In this document: piece by piece, positions 20,738-24,666 of the stretch
Numbering within the stretch: the first letter of the stretch is position 1
How the letters are laid out: every line of letters starts with the position of its first letter
From: Mesaphorura yosii
Lineage: Eukaryota; Arthropoda; Collembola; Poduromorpha; Tullbergiidae
Reading direction: 5' to 3'
Assembly: GCA_009869945.1 (NCBI GenBank)
Contig: WIXG01000723.1
Coordinates: forward strand, 1 to 24,666
DNA length: 24,666 nt
Program-made: the position numbers and the translations under genes
The notes under the pieces: generated by a model
Seen by the model: the letters and a program-made list of their open reading frames with translations, nothing else
Databases searched by the model: none
What the model was told of the DNA's origin: nothing

Positions 20738-23700
20738 CTAATTGGCTAATGTCCTGGTCAGTTTATCGTACAGGCTGGAGGACAGCGATACAAACTCTCG
20801 ATAGTCCTCCGCAAAGGCCATCTGAGGCCCAGGTCCAGCTGACGGCGCCGGAGACAGAGTGCCTGCGTTTTTGCACGTGCCTGCGCGGGCGCCGTTCATG
20901 TCGCCATTTCCGCTGTGTGCGTATTCCTCCATTTTCCTCGTCATTGTTTGACACAACTCGTTAATTTCTTCTTTGTGGAAATAATTGCTTAATCTTTCCT
21001 CGTCTTCCGCCTCCATCGCTGTGCTAAGGAGAAGGTTCCACAGGAGTTGACTTATCATCAGTGAGAGGCGGACGTTGTGCGTTCGGTCCAGCAAATCGAT
21101 TAGGCTGGAAATAATGAGAGTTGGCCCAGTAAATTAGTGAAAGGTGGTATAAGACACAAAATTTACTTACTAATGAAGGCCCTGCTTCCGAACAAATTCG
21201 CTCTTGCAATTGTTATCAGCGATTATATTGATCAAGACTCCGATTGTAGCGTACAACAGGTCGGGATACTCTTCGTTCTCTTCGAGGGAGAGAAGCAGTG
21301 CGCCAATGTCTATGGTAATGCAAGAATCAGACTCTAGATGTTGAGCGGCAATTACGAAATTACGGCAGTGGGCGGCTTACGTTCGGAGCACGCTTTCCTG
21401 ACTTCAGAATTTCTTGTGAGGTTCCCGAGCACTTTTGTGACTTCAGTCCTTAGTTCAATGTCCTCCGAGTTTACGTAAACAAGAATTGCTGCAGAAAAAA
21501 GTAAATAGCAAAGGTTATCTTCTTTCCACGTCACTTTAATTGCAAGTGGAGGTTTACATTCGACAGTCCTCTTGCTAATCTCATCCGAATTTGCACAGTC
21601 TTTGTAGTAGCTTAAATTGTTCAGTGTCGCAACGACACAGACGAGAAGCTCGTGCGACGCCGAGGCGGTGTGGGCGTGAGCCTCCGAACCCGCGCCCAAG
21701 CCAAGGCCCAGCACAGTGCTTAGGATCTCGTTCAGCTTCTCCTCTTCGCTCAGCTCGGCCCCGATGTCCGGATCCAGGCTCCAGTTTGCCAGCAGCCTGA
21801 TTGACTTGACCAAAATATCCTCGGACGACGGAGTCGATGCGGAATTTTCGAGGTAGTAGCAAATTACTTGGATAATCATCTGATAAGCGAGCGGCTCGTT
21901 GTATAGCCTGATTCGAACGGCTGGGAACTTTCCGAGCAGATTCCCCAAGCAGTACATCAGACGAACGATAACGCCCTCCTTGCCATGCCAAAGTTGCAGA
22001 ATTTTGGCAATTGTGCCACAGAACCTTGCATTTTCGGAAATCACTTCGCCGCAGAGTTCGTGTTCAGACACAACACTGAAAGAGAAGTAGAATCAAAATC
22101 GTCAGAATGGTCTGGAATTTTATGGAAGAAAATCCTAGAATCTTCAAAGAAGCGAGTAGCAAGGCTTACCTCAGAATTCGGACAACATTCGACAGCACAT
22201 CTGCGTCCTTCATCGTGTACGGCAACGAATTGCAAACTTCTTCTAACAGTCCGCATTCGGCGACGTGGTCCAAGCATGCTGGAATTCCCACAACGTTTCG
22301 AAGAATGGACGTCAATTGAAACATTCCATTTTGGATATTTTCGGAGACGGCGACTCCGTTTCGCTTTTCCATATAAACAAATAACCGATCATTTCAAAAA
22401 TGACAGGGCACGGCTCTCTGCGCGCGGACTTTAAATCTTCGAAGTCTCACCTCGTCGTTTACCGCTCGCACGTGGACGGTCATAATTTCAATCAGATTCA
22501 GTTGAATGACTCGAAACAGGATGTAATCTTCGCTGCAGAGGAATTTCAAGATTCCGTACCCGTAAATGACAGTCTCCGTTTGGGTAAGCGGGGACACGTG
22601 GCTGAAGGACTCGAGAAAAGTCTCTGGAAAAGCAAATATTCATTTTTGGGGCAGGCGATGCTTGCCGGGTCGGTCGCCGTATCGAACTTACGGAGATAAT
22701 CCGACTCCTTAATCGTGTCCAAATAATCTCTGCACTTGCTCGCCTTGAAAATCATTTTGTACACCGTCGTCAAATTATTTCCTGTGATCTGGCAATGAAG
22801 CAGAATGAACGAGGACCAGAACAGAATATCCTCGTCATTCTGATTTCGTTCGACGAGCCGAAAGAGTAATTTCAGAAGCCGCGTCTTGGATGTGTCCAAT
22901 GCGTGCGAGTGTATGCTGGAGATGTTTGCGTTAATTCTCTTTAGCGTCGCAATGATTTCCGATTTTGGAGCATTCGCGTTTGGACTTTGCCCTAAAAATA
23001 AATCAGCACTCAATAATTCGATTGATTGACCGAATTACTGGAATTACGAGTTCGCCTTCAAATAGTTATGCAATTGGCTCTGTCAATCGATGACTCGATT
23101 ATCCATTAATCCGAATCCGAAATCGAAATCTTTATGCATATAAAGTGGTTTATTGGGAAGTCGAACAAGATTCGAGCTCTAACACAGAAACCGCATTAAC
23201 TTATGAAAGGAATCCCCGAATTCCATTTCCTTTCCTTTCCAGCAGCAGCACCGGAAAGCGCTTGGCTTATGAAACATTGATTACCTTTCCTGGCTGAATT
23301 ATCCACGATCCATTCGTCCAATGACTCAATACCGGCTTCAAGATTATTGATTTGTTGCTCTATCGGCACTGTTGGCGAATTAATTGCCTGCTCACCGCCA
23401 CAGTCGTCAGCTGCGGAATCAAATAACGTAGTGTTAGCGTACTTGATTAGGTAGGTTCAGGTTCAATCTTAATTACTCATTCAACGGACGGGCTCCAATG
23501 TCATACTTTTAGTCGTCGAAAGCGTCCAAGGCAAATGGCAAATGGGTAATCAATACTTTTAGGCAATAATTATCGATTTCATAAGCCTGTCATCAGAATG
23601 GCATCGCGAATCGCGAAAAATGGCAAATAATACTGGACGGCTCAAGCATGCTTAATGCGTGCCAATTGCTAACTGTTATAAAAGCGGCACAAACCCGGTC

Positions 23701-24614
23701 CGAAAGAAGACCACAATGTGCGAGACGCGAGAGTAACTGAACATTGACAATTGACTATGACGTTGACGGGAAAATACCAATTATGGCCAATAATTTATGT
23801 CGCCTGTGACAGTTGACAACGACAGACACGGATAGGAGCCACTTGTAAAAACTCAAATATGAACTAGTTTGGAGCACACAGCAAACTGCAAACCGCCATT
23901 AACCTTATTTGGTTTGGTCCTTCATCCAACGGAAATGGATTCTTGGAAATGATCAATCATGGCGTTAAATGCCAAAACTTGCCTGTAATGACTGATTAAC
24001 GTCATTAACTTACCATATGACAAGGTTAGGGACTGGAATTTTCCCCGCGTGGTTTCTAGGCGGCGGCCTGACTGGCTTCTATCTTCCGCGGGAACGTTCA
24101 AATCGGACGTGAAGCCTTGGCTTGACCAGCATCGGCTCTCATCGCCTTCGTCCAGGACAAGTCGAGATAATCTTTAATAACCAAAAAAATGCTTTTTTGA
24201 TTAATTCGCATCGAGGTGAAATCGTGAATTCGCCTGGCCTGAAAGCCAAACGCCAGACGCTTACGTAATTGCAGACGGTGGCCTTTTCCTCGCCGAAGAC
24301 CCCCACAAATTGACGCTGTCTCTCGGCGTAAAAGGACGCTTCGTGTGGACGGCACGAATTCCGACGCCAAAATCGGCCGTGCCGTGCCTGATAATACTAC
24401 TACCATACAGAAGGTCTTCATTTTCTCCGAAATCCAAATTTGGAGACGGAGATTTTAAATCACGATCACTAACGCCGAGACCGGCGACGAGTTTTCCTCC
24501 GTGCCCGTACTGCAATTGCATCTGAGTTTCTTTGATAATCCTCGAGCAAGGTTTGTAGTGAGCCGGAAGCTCATAAAACGGACGGGTCGTCTGATCTTTG
24601 CTCCGCTCACACAT
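20738..24614 (-). CDS. ARMC2: Armadillo repeat-containing protein 2 (ARMC2) homolog
   Basis: Minus-strand exons are 24614-24265, 24171-24014, 23410-23285, 22991-22692, 22623-22451, 22363-22170, 22075-21558, 21488-21381, 21309-21171 and 21104-20738. They give 810 aa (human ARMC2 is about 867) with consistent phases. The ATG at 24614 is preceded by an in-frame TAA 12 nt upstream, which fixes the start. The N-terminus has TKRPFTP followed by RKRPPSA, as in vertebrate ARMC2. The armadillo repeats fill about residues 210-740. They include LMYCLGNLLGK, IRLLANWSLDPDIGAEL, TLNNLSYYKDC, TKVLGNLTRNSEVR and a final repeat with LLWNLLLSTAM, each matching a corresponding vertebrate block. ARMC2 is needed for assembly of the sperm flagellum axoneme, so testis expression is expected. 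The acceptor of exon 6 (TATATGGAAAAG) and of exon 2 (TTATTAAAG) lack pyrimidine tracts, but no other acceptor keeps the frame. The gene faces pigeon tail-to-tail. Confidence 0.9.
22992..23284 (-). other. ARMC2 intron 3
   Basis: This 293-nt GT-AG phase-1 intron has a GTAATC donor and a TTTTTAG acceptor. No other feature was recognised in it. Confidence 0.7.
23411..24013 (-). other. ARMC2 intron 2
   Basis: This 603-nt GT-AG phase-1 intron is the longest in ARMC2. It holds a plus-strand TATAAAAG at 23677-23684 but no open frame of note behind it, so I do not call a nested gene. Confidence 0.65.
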
Positions 24615-24666
24615 TTTTATGGCTTATCAGTCGGTCAATCGACAGAATCACAAAAAACTCGAAGGT

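Overview
The window is nuclear DNA from an animal, most likely an arthropod. Its protein-coding genes are cut into many exons by GT-AG introns, mostly 66-110 nt with a few of 230-840 nt. One gene is a close relative of insect charlatan, a zinc-finger repressor best known from arthropods. Nothing looks bacterial, phage or viral. The compact introns would suit a small-genome pancrustacean, but I cannot name the species.

Layout: (1) 416-640, minus: the tail of a decayed C2H2 zinc-finger gene. (2) 1209-5024, minus: charlatan homolog, five coding exons, with the initiator exon not identified. (3) 5025-9955: about 4.9 kb without a convincing gene, probably holding the promoter and 5' exons of charlatan, with a cluster of three CCAAT boxes near 8.75 kb. 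(4) 9956-13016, minus: heat shock factor, 11 coding exons, with possible extra 5' exons up to about 14270. (5) 14269-16180: intergenic sequence between the divergent HSF and pigeon genes. (6) 16181-20244, plus: pigeon / gamma-secretase-activating protein (GSAP), 10 exons, complete. (7) 20738-24614, minus: ARMC2 homolog, 10 exons, complete, arranged tail-to-tail with pigeon.

I rebuilt each coding sequence by joining exons at GT/AG sites and checking phase. All four close in frame: at least 1,165 codons for charlatan (open at its 5' end), 460 aa for HSF, 1,093 aa for pigeon and 810 aa for ARMC2. The genes act in unrelated processes: neural repression, stress transcription, a pigeon/GSAP function and sperm flagellum assembly. 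The block is ordinary chromosomal neighbourhood, not an operon or defence island.

The observations most worth checking are regulatory or structural: tandem splice donors and a 24-bp intronic inverted repeat in HSF, a 69-nt stop-free intron in ARMC2, upstream ORFs before pigeon, tandem acceptors at the charlatan 5' coding exon, the decayed zinc-finger tail, and strong excess of GAATTC in the window except across the HSF gene. I did not find a new biological system.
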